In this document: one piece after another, positions 1 through 8,755 of the stretch | Position numbering within the stretch: position 1 is the first letter of the stretch | Layout: the number at the start of each line of letters is the position of its first letter | Notes under the pieces: model-generated | Told to the model about the DNA's origin: nothing | The model's input: only the letters and a program-made list of their open reading frames with translations | Database searches by the model: none | NCBI GenBank assembly: GCA_905234015.1 | Contig: CAJOFK010000034.1 | Location: 1-43,282, forward strand | Direction of reading: 5' to 3' | DNA: 43,282 nt | Source of the DNA: an uncultured Ruminococcus sp. | Lineage (GTDB): Bacteria; Bacillota; Clostridia; Oscillospirales; Acutalibacteraceae | Position numbers and translations under genes: made by a program

Positions 1-933
1 TTATCTTTTTAATATTTCCTTCGCTATATATATCGGTCGTTTCTTACTCTGAATATACGTCTTAGCGAGATACGAGCCGATAATACCGATACAGAAAAGC
101 TGGATTCCGCCGAGCAAGAGGATTAAGCCTACAATCGTTGCGTAACCGCTTACCGCCATATTAAAGAACAGCCTCTGAATAATTACGACAATAAGATAAA
201 TTATCGCCGCGAACGAGGTTATCATTCCCGTATATGTCGCAAGACTCAGGGGCTTTGTTGAGAAAGCGGAAATTCCGCTGAACGCGTATTTTACGAGCTT
301 CGTAAAGCTCCATTTTGTTTCGCCGGCGTTTCGCTCCTGAACCTCGTAGGGGATGTACTTCGTGTTGAAGCCTATCCAGCTGAAAATACCCTTTGAAAAA
401 CGGTGATATTCGGACATCTCGAGGATTGCGTCCGCAACTCCGCGGGAGAAGGTTCTGAAATCGCTCGCGTCGGCGTGAAGCTCAACCTCGCTGAGCTTGT
501 TTATCAGCTTATAGAAACCCGACTTAAAGCCCGTCATAACGGAGCTTTCCTTACGCGTTTCCTGATACGCCGCCACGCAGTCGAACTCGGGCTCGTTTTT
601 AAGAATTTCCATCATCTCGAGCACAACCTCAGGGCGCTGCTGCAAGTCCGCGTCAATAAGCGAGATATAGTCGCCGTCGCAGTTTTTAAGTCCGGCGTAA
701 ATCGCGGATTCCTTACCGAAGTTTCGGCTGAAGGATACGACGGTTATATTGCTTTCAATTTTTTCATTATATAATTTTTTCAGCTTTTCAAGGGTGTTAT
801 CGCTGCTGCCGTCGTTTACAAATACAAATTCGTAGTCAAATGACGCGTCCTTAAATGCCTTGACGGTTTCCTCGTAGAAAAGCTCAACATTATCCTGTTC
901 GTTATAACAGGGTATAACAAGTGATAGTTTCAT
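1..933 (-). CDS. GT2 family polyprenyl-phosphate glycosyltransferase (GtrB/DPM1-like)
   Basis: 310 aa. The N-terminal GT-A domain (about residues 1-225) begins with LSLVIPCYNEQDNVELF and has the nucleotide-binding VNDGSSDNT and the metal-binding LIDADLQQRPE motif. Two membrane helices follow at about 230-255 and 265-290, then a basic tail. This is the architecture of enzymes that move a sugar from a nucleotide donor to undecaprenyl phosphate on the cytosolic face of the membrane (GtrB, CsbB, YkoT relatives); the sugar cannot be read from sequence. The stop codon occupies the first three bases of the window, so the gene is complete. It is divergent from metF and no partner flippase gene is visible. 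The exopolysaccharide genes at 26.5-30.8 kb are too far away to assume a link. Confidence 0.88.
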   Translation of the reverse strand: MKLSLVIPCYNEQDNVELFYEETVKAFKDASFDYEFVFVNDGSSDNTLEKLKKLYNEKIESNITVVSFSRNFGKESAIYAGLKNCDGDYISLIDADLQQRPEVVLEMMEILKNEPEFDCVAAYQETRKESSVMTGFKSGFYKLINKLSEVELHADASDFRTFSRGVADAILEMSEYHRFSKGIFSWIGFNTKYIPYEVQERNAGETKWSFTKLVKYAFSGISAFSTKPLSLATYTGMITSFAAIIYLIVVIIQRLFFNMAVSGYATIVGLILLLGGIQLFCIGIIGSYLAKTYIQSKKRPIYIAKEILKR

Positions 934-1005
934 TACATTATCCTCAGTTTTAAAAATTTACCTTAATCATTTTACCACAAATACCGCTAATGTCAAATCC
1001 TTTGC

Positions 1006-1034
1006 TTTACTAAATCGGCAGAGTATGGTATTAT
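1006..1034 (+). promoter_or_regulatory. Candidate sigma-A promoter of the metF operon
   Basis: TTTACT, a 17-bp gap, then TATTAT, ending 30 bp before the metF ATG. The -35 is a weak match, so this is a tentative call. No cobalamin or SAM riboswitch consensus was recognised in the 130-bp divergent gap. Confidence 0.4.
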
Positions 1035-1063
1035 TTTAGTAGTTTTTTATTCCAGGTGATATT

Positions 1064-1921
1064 ATGAATATAATTGATATGTATAAAAGTGAAAAAACCC
1101 TGCTCAGCTTTGAGGTTTTCCCTCCTAAGAAAACTTCTCCGATTGAGTCGGTTTACGGCGTGCTCGAGGAGCTCTGCTCGCTTAAGCCCGCTTACGTCAG
1201 CGTTACCTACGGAGCCGGCGGTACCGCAGCGGATAATACCTGCGCTATAGCCGCTAAGATAAAGCACGATTATAATATTGAGCCGCTCGCGCATATTACC
1301 TGCGTAAACAGCTCTAAAGCCGAGGTTGAGGCTGCGCTCGATAATTTTAAGAAAAACGATATTGAAAACGTGCTCGCTTTAAGAGGCGATAAGGTTCCCG
1401 ATATGGAGCCTAAGACCGATTTTAAGTACGCCAGCGAGCTTGCGCAATTTATTAAGAGTAAAGGCGGTTTTCATATTGCCGGCGCCTGCTACCCCGAGGT
1501 TCATCCCGAGGCTGAGGATGAGGTTGAGGATATTATTAACCTTAAGAAAAAGGTTGATAACGGAGCTCAGTTTTTAATTTCTCAGCTTTTCTTCGACAAT
1601 AAGAGCTTCTACGATTTTGAGAAGCGCTGTAAGCTCGCGGGAATTGACGTTCCGATAGAAGCGGGAATTATGCCGGTTGTAAATAAAAAGCAGATTCAGA
1701 GAATGGTTTCGTTATGCGGAGCCTCGCTCCCCGCGAAGTTCAGCCGTATTATGAACCGATATGAGGATAATCCCGAAGCTCTGCGCGACGCGGGAATCGC
1801 CTATGCGGTTGACCAGTGCGTCGACTTAATCGCAAACGGCGTCAGCGGAATTCATCTTTATACAATGAACAACCCCTACGTTGCCCGCAGAATAACCGAC
1901 GCGCTCGGTAATCTATTATGA
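1064..1921 (+). CDS. metF: 5,10-methylenetetrahydrofolate reductase
   Basis: 285 aa, normal length for the bacterial enzyme. It reduces methylene-THF to methyl-THF, the methyl donor for MetH. The protein opens with LSFEVFPPKK, typical of the family's first strand, and carries SVTYGAGGT and LALRGDKV, motifs of the TIM-barrel flavin/folate site, plus FLISQLFFD in the second half. The ATG is preceded by CAGGTGAT, an acceptable ribosome binding site. The stop codon overlaps the next start as ATGA, so translation is probably coupled to the MetH-reactivation protein. Together with metH this makes a complete methylene-THF to methionine unit. Confidence 0.95.
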   Translation: MNIIDMYKSEKTLLSFEVFPPKKTSPIESVYGVLEELCSLKPAYVSVTYGAGGTAADNTCAIAAKIKHDYNIEPLAHITCVNSSKAEVEAALDNFKKNDIENVLALRGDKVPDMEPKTDFKYASELAQFIKSKGGFHIAGACYPEVHPEAEDEVEDIINLKKKVDNGAQFLISQLFFDNKSFYDFEKRCKLAGIDVPIEAGIMPVVNKKQIQRMVSLCGASLPAKFSRIMNRYEDNPEALRDAGIAYAVDQCVDLIANGVSGIHLYTMNNPYVARRITDALGNLL

Positions 1922-2562
1922 TAAAGCTCGGAAAACTTAACAGGGGAGAGGTTTTACGATACCTCGGCGGAAACAAGGTTGAGCCCGACGAAAAGATGAA
2001 CGCCCTGCTCGATAAGTGCGAGGAAAAAATCCTTTCCGTTTCCGCGGTAAAATATCTGTATAAGCAAATTCCGATAGAGGAAGGCGGACTTCTTAAGGGC
2101 GAGGATATAAAAAAGCACCTTAAGGGCTGTGAGTCCGCCGTGATTTTGTGCGCGACAGTCGGAAACCCGGTTGATAAGCTGATTCGCTCCGCGTCGGTCG
2201 AGGATATGTCCGAGGCGGTTGTGCTCGACGCTATGGCGAGCGCGGCGGTTGAGCAGGTTTGCGATAAGCTGGATGATATAATAGCCGCGGAAAATCCGGG
2301 AAAGTATTTAACTCACAGGTTTTCGCCCGGCTACGGCGACTACCCTATAGAGCTGCAAAAGCTGTTTTTACAGCTTCTTGACGCTCCGAGAAAAATCGGG
2401 CTCTGCGCAAGCGGAAGCTCGCTTTTAACTCCTACTAAATCCGTTACCGCGATAATCGGAATAAGCGCGTCCCCGATTGAGAAAAAACGCTCGGGCTGCG
2501 CAAGCTGTAATTTAAGAGAATCTTGTGAATTCAGGAAAACAGGTGAACGCTGTGACTTTTGA
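1918..2562 (+). CDS. Stand-alone methionine synthase activation (reactivation) domain protein
   Basis: 214 aa, related to the vitamin B12-dependent methionine synthase activation domain. Supporting motifs are LDAMASAAVEQVCD and HRFSPGYGDYPIELQ, the latter containing the family's RxSPGYGD signature used in binding S-adenosylmethionine. In E. coli this domain is the C-terminus of MetH; here it is a separate gene between metF and metH, as in Thermotoga. Its likely role is reductive remethylation of inactive cob(II)alamin on MetH. A cysteine-rich tail (CASCNLRESCEFR, then another Cys) follows the domain and could hold a metal or cluster; that is inference. The 3' end overlaps the start region of metH by up to 38 bp. 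Confidence 0.88.
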   Translation: MIKLGKLNRGEVLRYLGGNKVEPDEKMNALLDKCEEKILSVSAVKYLYKQIPIEEGGLLKGEDIKKHLKGCESAVILCATVGNPVDKLIRSASVEDMSEAVVLDAMASAAVEQVCDKLDDIIAAENPGKYLTHRFSPGYGDYPIELQKLFLQLLDAPRKIGLCASGSSLLTPTKSVTAIIGISASPIEKKRSGCASCNLRESCEFRKTGERCDF

Positions 2563-4933
2563 AAATTTACTGAAAAATGATTTTATACTGCTCGACGGAG
2601 CTACGGGCACAATGCTCCAGAAAGCCGGGCTTAAGCTCGGTGAAATCCCCGAGACCTTGAATATAAACCGTCCCGAGGTTGTAATTGATATCCACCGCAG
2701 GTATATAAACGAGGGTACGATGATTGTTACGACCAATACCTTCGGAGCTAATTCATATAAGATGAAAGAAAGCGGTTATACCGTCAGCGAGCTGATAAAG
2801 GCGGCTATTAAAAACGCCCGCGCTGCGGCTGAGGATAAGGCGCTTGTGGCGCTCGAGATAGGCCCTATCGGTCAGCTTCTTGAGCCCGCGGGATCTCTGA
2901 GCTTTGACGAGGCTTATGATTTATTTAAGGAGCAGGTACTGGCAGGAGAGGAAGCGGATTTAATCTTCTTCGAGACCTTTACCGATTTGCTCGAGCTTAA
3001 AGCGGGAGTTCTCGCCGCTAAGGAAAACAGCGATAAACCCGTAGTTGCGTCGATGACGTTCGAGGAAAACGGACGCACCTTTGCCGGAGTGAGCGTAGCC
3101 TGCGCCGCGCTTACCTTAGAGGGTCTGGGCGTCAGCGCGCTCGGAGTAAACTGTTCGCTCGGTCCGCGCGAGCTTACCCCGATTGTTAAGGAGTTTACGA
3201 AATGCACCTCGCTTCCGATATTCGTTAAGCCGAACGCCGGACTTCCCGACCCGAACAGCAATACTTATAACGTAACCCCTGCGGATTTCGCCGCCTGTAT
3301 GAGTGAAATTATCGACTTCGGCGGCGTGAAGCTCGTCGGAGGCTGCTGCGGTACTACTCCGGAATATATAGCGCAGCTTAAAAGGGTTATTGATACTAAA
3401 AAATTTAAGAAAGCCGATTATAAAAGAGAAACGGCGGTTTGCTCGGGTACTTCGGCTGTCGCGGTAAGCGAGCCGAGAATTATCGGCGAGAGAATCAATC
3501 CTACGGGCAAAAAGCTGTTTAAGGAAGCTCTCGTCAACAACGATATAGATTATATTCTTTCTCAGGCGATAAGCCAGGTGAACGCCGGCGCGGATATCCT
3601 CGACGTCAACGTCGGACATCCCGAAATTGACGAGAAGGAAATGATGGTGAGGGTAATCAAGGCGCTCCAGTCGGTGGTAGACGTACCGCTTCAGATTGAC
3701 TCCACAAAGCCCGACGTGCTCGAAGCGGCGCTCAGGGTTTATAACGGAAAGCCGATTATCAACTCGGTTAACGGCGAGGAAAAGTCGCTTAACGCGGTGC
3801 TTCCGCTCGTTAAAAAGTACGGCGCCTGCGTAATCGGACTTACTCTTGACGAAAACGGTATTCCAAAAACCGCCGAGGGCAGGTTTGAAATCGCAAAGAG
3901 GATAGTCAAGCGTGCCGAAGAACTCGGAATCCCTCGCAGGGATGTTTATATCGACTGCCTGACGCTTACCGTATCAGCGGAACAGGAGGGCTGCGTAGAA
4001 ACCCTTAAAGCGCTGCACAGGGTAAAAACCGAGCTTGGATGTAAAACTTGTCTCGGCGTCAGCAATATAAGCTTCGGGCTTCCGAACCGTCCGTTGGTTA
4101 ACCATATTTTCCTGACTATGGCGCTTGAGGAGGGGCTTGACCTTCCGATAATCAACCCCAACGACGAGCTTATGACAGGCTCCGTGAGAGCGTATAAGGT
4201 GCTTGCGAATATTGATAAAAACTCGAAGGACTTTATTGAAAAATATAACGAGGTTAAAGCTGAAAAGCCTAAGATTATAAGCTCGAGAATAACGCTGCGC
4301 GACGCGGTTATAAACGGTCTTAAGGGTGAAGCAAAGGCGCTTTCGGAAAAAGCGCTTGAAACTAAGGACGCTATGGAAATAATTAACGGCGAGCTTATTC
4401 CCGCACTTGATAAGGTCGGAGCGGATTTTGAGAGCAATAAAATCTTCCTGCCTCAGCTTATCCAGAGCGCGAACGTCGCTCAGGTGTGCTTCGAGGTTAT
4501 TAAAAAGTATCTTACTAAAACCGATAACGCTCCCGTCAGCAAGGGAAAAATCATCCTCGCTACCGTTAAGGGAGATATCCACGATATCGGAAAGAATATC
4601 GTAAAGGTACTGCTCGATAACTACGGCTACACCGTTGTGGATTTAGGCCGCGACGTTGCTCCGGAGCTTATAATCGAGACCGCGATTAAGCAGGATATTA
4701 AGATGATAGGACTTTCCGCGCTTATGACAACTACGCTTAAGAGTATGGAGGAAACTATAACTCTCGCGAGGAAAACGCCCGAGCTTCAGAACCCCGACGG
4801 CTCAAGCAAGGTTATATTCTTCGTAGGCGGCGCGGTTTTAACTCCCGAATACGCAAAGAGCATAGGCGCTGATTATTACTGCAAGGACGCTAAGGAGTCG
4901 GTAGATACGGCGAAGCTGGTATTCGGTAATTAG
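2543..4933 (+). CDS. metH: Cobalamin-dependent methionine synthase lacking the activation domain
   Basis: About 796-802 aa. Domains in order: homocysteine-binding barrel (about 10-290) with zinc cysteines in GVNCSLGP and GGCCGTTPE; pterin-binding barrel (about 320-570, starting at IIGERINPTGKK); cobalamin cap (about 590-680); and Rossmann B12 domain (about 690-800) with DIHDIGKN, whose His is the lower cobalt ligand. The C-terminal activation domain of E. coli MetH is absent and is supplied by the preceding gene. The start is uncertain: in-frame GTGs occur at 2525, 2543 and 2552. The one at 2543 sits 5-6 bases after AGGAAA and the one at 2552 follows AGGTG, so 2525 is least likely. A strong terminator follows at 4950. 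Confidence 0.95.
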   Translation: MNAVTFENLLKNDFILLDGATGTMLQKAGLKLGEIPETLNINRPEVVIDIHRRYINEGTMIVTTNTFGANSYKMKESGYTVSELIKAAIKNARAAAEDKALVALEIGPIGQLLEPAGSLSFDEAYDLFKEQVLAGEEADLIFFETFTDLLELKAGVLAAKENSDKPVVASMTFEENGRTFAGVSVACAALTLEGLGVSALGVNCSLGPRELTPIVKEFTKCTSLPIFVKPNAGLPDPNSNTYNVTPADFAACMSEIIDFGGVKLVGGCCGTTPEYIAQLKRVIDTKKFKKADYKRETAVCSGTSAVAVSEPRIIGERINPTGKKLFKEALVNNDIDYILSQAISQVNAGADILDVNVGHPEIDEKEMMVRVIKALQSVVDVPLQIDSTKPDVLEAALRVYNGKPIINSVNGEEKSLNAVLPLVKKYGACVIGLTLDENGIPKTAEGRFEIAKRIVKRAEELGIPRRDVYIDCLTLTVSAEQEGCVETLKALHRVKTELGCKTCLGVSNISFGLPNRPLVNHIFLTMALEEGLDLPIINPNDELMTGSVRAYKVLANIDKNSKDFIEKYNEVKAEKPKIISSRITLRDAVINGLKGEAKALSEKALETKDAMEIINGELIPALDKVGADFESNKIFLPQLIQSANVAQVCFEVIKKYLTKTDNAPVSKGKIILATVKGDIHDIGKNIVKVLLDNYGYTVVDLGRDVAPELIIETAIKQDIKMIGLSALMTTTLKSMEETITLARKTPELQNPDGSSKVIFFVGGAVLTPEYAKSIGADYYCKDAKESVDTAKLVFGN

Positions 4934-4949
4934 AAAACTGTATATATTA

Positions 4950-4980
4950 AAAAGCTCAGCACGTTTGGTGCTGAGCTTTT
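4950..4980. terminator. Bidirectional intrinsic terminator between metH and the transglutaminase-like gene
   Basis: A perfect 13-bp inverted repeat (AAAAGCTCAGCAC / GTGCTGAGCTTTT) with a 5-base loop and A/T runs on both sides. It can end transcription of the convergent metH (+) and 4984-7206 (-) genes. Confidence 0.93.
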
Positions 4981-4983
4981 CTG

Positions 4984-7206
4984 CTATTTAACTTTAACCC
5001 TGCATTTCAGCTTAACGCTGCCGTTGGTTTTAACGGTTATGACGGCAAAGCCTTTTTTCTTCGCTCTGATTTTACCTTTTCGTCCGACTGTTACAACCTT
5101 TTTATTGCTTGATTTAAAGGTCGCAAGTCCGAACTGGCCTTTGATTTTGAGCTTAAAGCTTCCGCCTTTTTTTAAGGTAAGCTTTTTCCTGTTGAGATAA
5201 GGTTTTTTAACGGTAAGCTTTACCTTAAAGATAACCTCATCGTTTTCTATCTTTATAACCGCGGTACCCTTTTTGCGGGCGGTTATAACGCCCTTTCCCG
5301 TTACGCTGACTACGGATTTTTTACTCGAGGAGTATTTATAGCCCGAGCCCTCGGGGTGAAGGGATGCGCTCTGACTTATATAAAGCGTATCGCTTTTATT
5401 GATTACTGTTTTCGTTTTGATTTCGGGGGTGGGGTCCGGTGACTGCGTCGGAGAGGTCGGAGCGGTCTCGGAAGCCTCGTCAAGCGCAATGAAATGAATT
5501 TTATACATTGAGGCGTAGGTTTCCGCAATACTGCCCCTGTAGCCCTTTATGGTGAGATTTATACAGCCTGAAAAAGTATTTTTTCCCAGCTTGGTAACGC
5601 TTTTCGGGATAGTTATTTCCTCTAAAGAGGTGCACCCGTAAAAGGCGGAGTTGCCGATTTCTCTGAGAGTTTCGGGAAGCACAACGCTTTCCAAATTCGG
5701 ACAGTTGTAGAAAACGGAGTTTCCGAGCTGTTCGACTCCCTCGGGGATAATGATTGATTTAAGCTCCGCTCTGTCGCTGAAAATATTGTCGCCGAGAGTA
5801 ATTATTGTTTTATCGTTAATCGTGGAGGGGAGAGTAAGTTTTTCCGACCTGTCGATATATTCGCAAAGCGTAATACCGTCTTCGGTTTCGAAGAAAATGT
5901 TCTCGGTAACAGGAACAGGCTGTTCGGCGTTCTGATTAAGAATGGATTTATCAATTAAAAACAGATTGTCCTCGACGTTGGGGCTCTTCTTTAATGAGAT
6001 GTAGAGTCTGCCGTCAAGCTGCATCGCGATACCGTAAATATTATCATTTACCGGTTCGGGCTTTCTGTATAGTACGTCAAAGTAGCTTTCGTTACCCGGC
6101 CTGTGGCGGTATACGCCGCCGGTATCGTTATAGTAAAAATATACGCCGTCAAAGGTCAGATAGCTGTACGCTTTATCCCAGAACGCGCCGTCGGCGTTGC
6201 CGTCGACTGTCCAGCGGGTGTATATTTTTTCAATACAATGCTCGTTGCCGGTGTTTATGTTACGCTGAATAAACGCTCCGTAACCGCTGCTCGTATAGTT
6301 CTGGTTTATATAGTAGTCGTGGCCGTCAACCGGATAAATAACGCTGTTTATTTTTTTCCACCACATATTGTCATAGGAGGTGTCGTCCGCTTTAATCGAG
6401 GATATCCAGTCGTAATGAGAGTTATTCTCCTTTATGGCGGAATCGCTGAGCAGAACGTAATCGTGATGAACGCGCCCTAAGGTATCGTAGCTCGGGTCGT
6501 CGTGGGTAATATCAACGTGGTAGTATTTATCCTGAAGCTTTACGAGTGACCAGGTGTGCTTCATTTTTAAGCTCTGAACAAAATGCGCCTCAATTCCCAG
6601 CTGTGAGAGAATATAATTATACGCAAGCGTATAGCCCTCGCATACGCAGTTTCCCTCAATAAGCGCGCCGTAGGCGGTTCGTATGTTGGGATTCTGATTA
6701 TATACGTCCATATCATAGTGAACGTACTGGGCAATTAAATCGTGAAGATAACGGCATTTATAAGCGTCGGAAAGGTCGTCGCTTATCTGTAAGCGAACGT
6801 AAGAAGCCGCCTTTTCGAACTCGTCGATTTTTGCGGGAATTTCCTCCGGCTCGAAAAGGTAGGTGGGACGTATCGAAACAAGCGTGCCCGTATCGTTTAC
6901 CGAGGTTGTCTCGAAAAAGTGGGCGTCAACATAAAAGATGTCGGGATTTTCGCAAACTACGCTGAAAAATACCGCGTCTATTACGGATACGTTAATATTA
7001 AATTTTTCCACGCTTATATCGGTATTATAAGCCCTAAACTGCTCAGCGAGATATGCGCATATTTCGGGATACATTTCGATTATTTCGACTGTTCCGTATT
7101 TTGAGAGAAGCGCGTCGCTTTTTGCGTCTGTTTCCTCGGCTTGCGATGCGAAACAGGTACTCAGGCATATTATTACCGATAACAGGATTGAAAATAGTTT
7201 TTTCAC
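4984..7206 (-). CDS. Secreted transglutaminase-like, leucine-rich (BspA type) and Ig-like domain protein
   Basis: 740 aa with a signal peptide (KKLFSILLSVIICLSTCFA). The first half holds a transglutaminase/protease-like core with the Cys in GNCVCEGYTLAY, the His in HTWSLVKL and the Asp in YYHVDITHDD, the expected triad order. Around residues 460-570 are LRR_5 repeats (IIPEGVEQLGNSVFYNC and two more). A short Thr/Pro linker leads to two lysine-rich BIG2-like Ig domains at the C-terminus, the last ending in VKTNGSVKLKCRVKVK. That ending is clearly related to the C-terminus of the 12173-13453 protein. It probably acts outside the cell, on or near the wall. No sortase signal or membrane anchor is seen, so the basic Ig pair may do the anchoring (inference). 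Confidence 0.88.
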   Translation of the reverse strand: MKKLFSILLSVIICLSTCFASQAEETDAKSDALLSKYGTVEIIEMYPEICAYLAEQFRAYNTDISVEKFNINVSVIDAVFFSVVCENPDIFYVDAHFFETTSVNDTGTLVSIRPTYLFEPEEIPAKIDEFEKAASYVRLQISDDLSDAYKCRYLHDLIAQYVHYDMDVYNQNPNIRTAYGALIEGNCVCEGYTLAYNYILSQLGIEAHFVQSLKMKHTWSLVKLQDKYYHVDITHDDPSYDTLGRVHHDYVLLSDSAIKENNSHYDWISSIKADDTSYDNMWWKKINSVIYPVDGHDYYINQNYTSSGYGAFIQRNINTGNEHCIEKIYTRWTVDGNADGAFWDKAYSYLTFDGVYFYYNDTGGVYRHRPGNESYFDVLYRKPEPVNDNIYGIAMQLDGRLYISLKKSPNVEDNLFLIDKSILNQNAEQPVPVTENIFFETEDGITLCEYIDRSEKLTLPSTINDKTIITLGDNIFSDRAELKSIIIPEGVEQLGNSVFYNCPNLESVVLPETLREIGNSAFYGCTSLEEITIPKSVTKLGKNTFSGCINLTIKGYRGSIAETYASMYKIHFIALDEASETAPTSPTQSPDPTPEIKTKTVINKSDTLYISQSASLHPEGSGYKYSSSKKSVVSVTGKGVITARKKGTAVIKIENDEVIFKVKLTVKKPYLNRKKLTLKKGGSFKLKIKGQFGLATFKSSNKKVVTVGRKGKIRAKKKGFAVITVKTNGSVKLKCRVKVK

Positions 7207-7281
7207 GTTAACACATCCCGTAAAACTTCCGTCTTCATTATAATGCTTTAAAAAAAATAAGTCAACAAAATATAGCTAAAA

Positions 7282-7314
7282 TCAAGCATTGTAAATAACT
7301 TTTGCGCATATAAT
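7282..7314 (+). promoter_or_regulatory. Possible sigma-E-type promoter of spoIIID
   Basis: CATATAAT at 7307-7314 resembles the sigma-E -10 (CATACAAT type) and lies about 29 bp before the GTG start. The -35 region 16 bp upstream is not convincing. In Bacillus, spoIIID is a mother-cell sigma-E gene, which is why this was considered. Confidence 0.3.
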
Positions 7315-7342
7315 CTAATAATCTTATTTTGGAGGGCTATAT

Positions 7343-7612
7343 GTGAAAGGTATAGTGGAAGAAAGAGCCGCGATGCTTGGTGAATATATAATTGAGAGCA
7401 AGGCGACGGTGCGCCTGGCGGCTAAGAAATTCGGAATAAGTAAAAGCACGGTACATAAGGACGTAAGCCAGCGCTTAAAGCACGTTAATCCCGTCTTGTA
7501 CCGTGAGGTAAGGGAAATACTGGATACTAATAAAAGCCAGCGTCATATACGCGGAGGAATAGCCACTAAGCATAAATATGAAATGCTGAAAAAAGTAAAA
7601 AGTAAAGAGTGA
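7343..7612 (+). CDS. spoIIID: Sporulation transcriptional regulator SpoIIID
   Basis: 89 aa, the usual size. The helix-turn-helix spans LAAKKFGISKSTVHKDVSQR and is followed by the family's conserved RLKHVNPVLYREVREIL and HIRGGIATKHKY segments. SpoIIID binds DNA in the mother cell and switches sigma-E genes on or off during endospore formation, so the host very likely sporulates. The start must be GTG: GGAGGG lies 7 bases upstream, and the ATG two bases earlier reads ATG TGA. The gene is monocistronic, with a terminator immediately after the stop. Flanking genes are unrelated housekeeping and surface genes. Confidence 0.96.
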   Translation: MKGIVEERAAMLGEYIIESKATVRLAAKKFGISKSTVHKDVSQRLKHVNPVLYREVREILDTNKSQRHIRGGIATKHKYEMLKKVKSKE

Positions 7613-7616
7613 AAAA

Positions 7617-7643
7617 CGGTCGGGCAGAAAATCTACCCGACCG
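7617..7643. terminator. Bidirectional terminator between spoIIID and fba
   Basis: CGGTCGGG / CCCGACCG, an 8-bp stem with an 11-base loop, with A-run before it and T-rich sequence after. It serves two convergent genes. Confidence 0.85.
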
Positions 7644-7666
7644 CTTTATCTGTTTAATACTATAGC

Positions 7667-8533
7667 TTATGCTTTTCCTACGGAACCGAAGAGCTCCATC
7701 TTCTCTTTTACTGTATCCTTAATTGCCTGAGCGCCGGGAGCGAGAAGCTTTCTCGGGTCAAAGCCCTTGCCCTCAAGGTCCTTACCTGCTTCGATGTACT
7801 CTCTTGTAGCTGCCGCGAAAGCGAGCTGACACTCGGTGTTAACGTTAATCTTGGAAACGCCGAGGGTGATAGCCTTCTTAATCATATCAGCGGGGATACC
7901 TGTGCCGCCGTGAAGAACTAAGGGCATATCGCCTGTGAGCTGCTGTATAGCGTCAAGAGTCTCGAAGGAAAGTCCCTGCCAGTTGTCGGGATATTTTCCG
8001 TGGATGTTGCCGATGCCTGCCGCGAGCATTGTAACGCCGAGGTCTGCTACCATTTTACATTCCTGCGGGTCAGCACATTCGCCTGCGCCGATAACGCCGT
8101 CTTCCTCGCCGCCGATTGAACCAACCTCAGCCTCGATTGAAAGACCGAGCTCGTTACAAGTAGCAACTAATTCCTTTGTTTTAGCAACGTTCTCATCGAT
8201 CGGATAGTGAGAGCCGTCAAACATAATTGAGCTGAAGCCTGCTTCGATACAAGCCTTTGCGCCCTCATATGAGCCGTGGTCGAGGTGTAAAGCCACGGGA
8301 ACCGTGATGTTGAGCTCCTCGAGCATAGCGGTAACCATACCTACTACGGTCTTATAACCGCACATATATTTACCTGCGCCCTCGGAAACACCTAAAATTA
8401 CAGGTGATTTAAGCTCCTCAGCAGTAAGAAGAATGGACTTTGTCCACTCGAGGTTATTGATGTTGAACTGACCGACAGCATAGTGACCGGCCTTTGCTTT
8501 TGTGAGCATTTCTTTTGCGTTAACTAATGGCAT
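7667..8533 (-). CDS. fba: Class II fructose-1,6-bisphosphate aldolase
   Basis: 288 aa. It cleaves fructose 1,6-bisphosphate to dihydroxyacetone phosphate and glyceraldehyde 3-phosphate using a divalent metal. Visible family features are VALHLDHG (zinc ligand and catalytic acid region), EAEVGSIGGEEDG, LVLHGGTGIP (zinc-binding His with phosphate-binding glycines) and the ending GVSKINVNTECQ. A strong GGAGG lies upstream of the ATG. Codons are regular and biased, fitting high expression. A tagatose-bisphosphate aldolase is the alternative, but the overall pattern is that of the glycolytic FbaA type. Confidence 0.94.
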   Translation of the reverse strand: MPLVNAKEMLTKAKAGHYAVGQFNINNLEWTKSILLTAEELKSPVILGVSEGAGKYMCGYKTVVGMVTAMLEELNITVPVALHLDHGSYEGAKACIEAGFSSIMFDGSHYPIDENVAKTKELVATCNELGLSIEAEVGSIGGEEDGVIGAGECADPQECKMVADLGVTMLAAGIGNIHGKYPDNWQGLSFETLDAIQQLTGDMPLVLHGGTGIPADMIKKAITLGVSKINVNTECQLAFAAATREYIEAGKDLEGKGFDPRKLLAPGAQAIKDTVKEKMELFGSVGKA

Positions 8534-8592
8534 AATAAAACCTCCGAAGATTTATTTCACACGATACGCGTCCGCACCGTATGTTTATAACC

Positions 8593-8621
8593 ATTATACA
8601 ACAATATTCTCAGATAATAAA
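8593..8621 (-). promoter_or_regulatory. Sigma-A promoter of fba
   Basis: On the minus strand: TTTATT, 17 bp, TATAAT, about 60 bp upstream of the aldolase start. Confidence 0.55.
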
Positions 8622-8694
8622 GCCTTTTTAGGAATATTTTTCAAAATTTGTCAGCGAAAATCGGCGAAAACGAATAATTTATTAAAATTGTCTG

Positions 8695-8723
8695 TTGTTT
8701 TTATCGTAAAAAAATATTATAAT
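8695..8723 (+). promoter_or_regulatory. Sigma-A promoter of the HtrA-like protease
   Basis: TTGTTT, 17 bp, TATAAT, followed by AAAGGAG just upstream of the ATG at 8756. Confidence 0.6.
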
Positions 8724-8755
8724 GCTATTTAGACAGTTAAAAAGGAGAATTACAT

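Noticed and set aside
403..774. Open frame of 123 codons opposite the GT2 gene
   Set aside because: Antisense to a clearly recognised glycosyltransferase, with no ribosome binding site and no recognisable protein features.
934..1063. Cobalamin or SAM riboswitch before the metF-metH operon
   Set aside because: Only 130 bp are available and no conserved riboswitch motif (B12 box or SAM core) was seen.
7341..7346. ATG start for spoIIID
   Set aside because: The ATG is followed directly by TGA; only the overlapping GTG opens the conserved frame.
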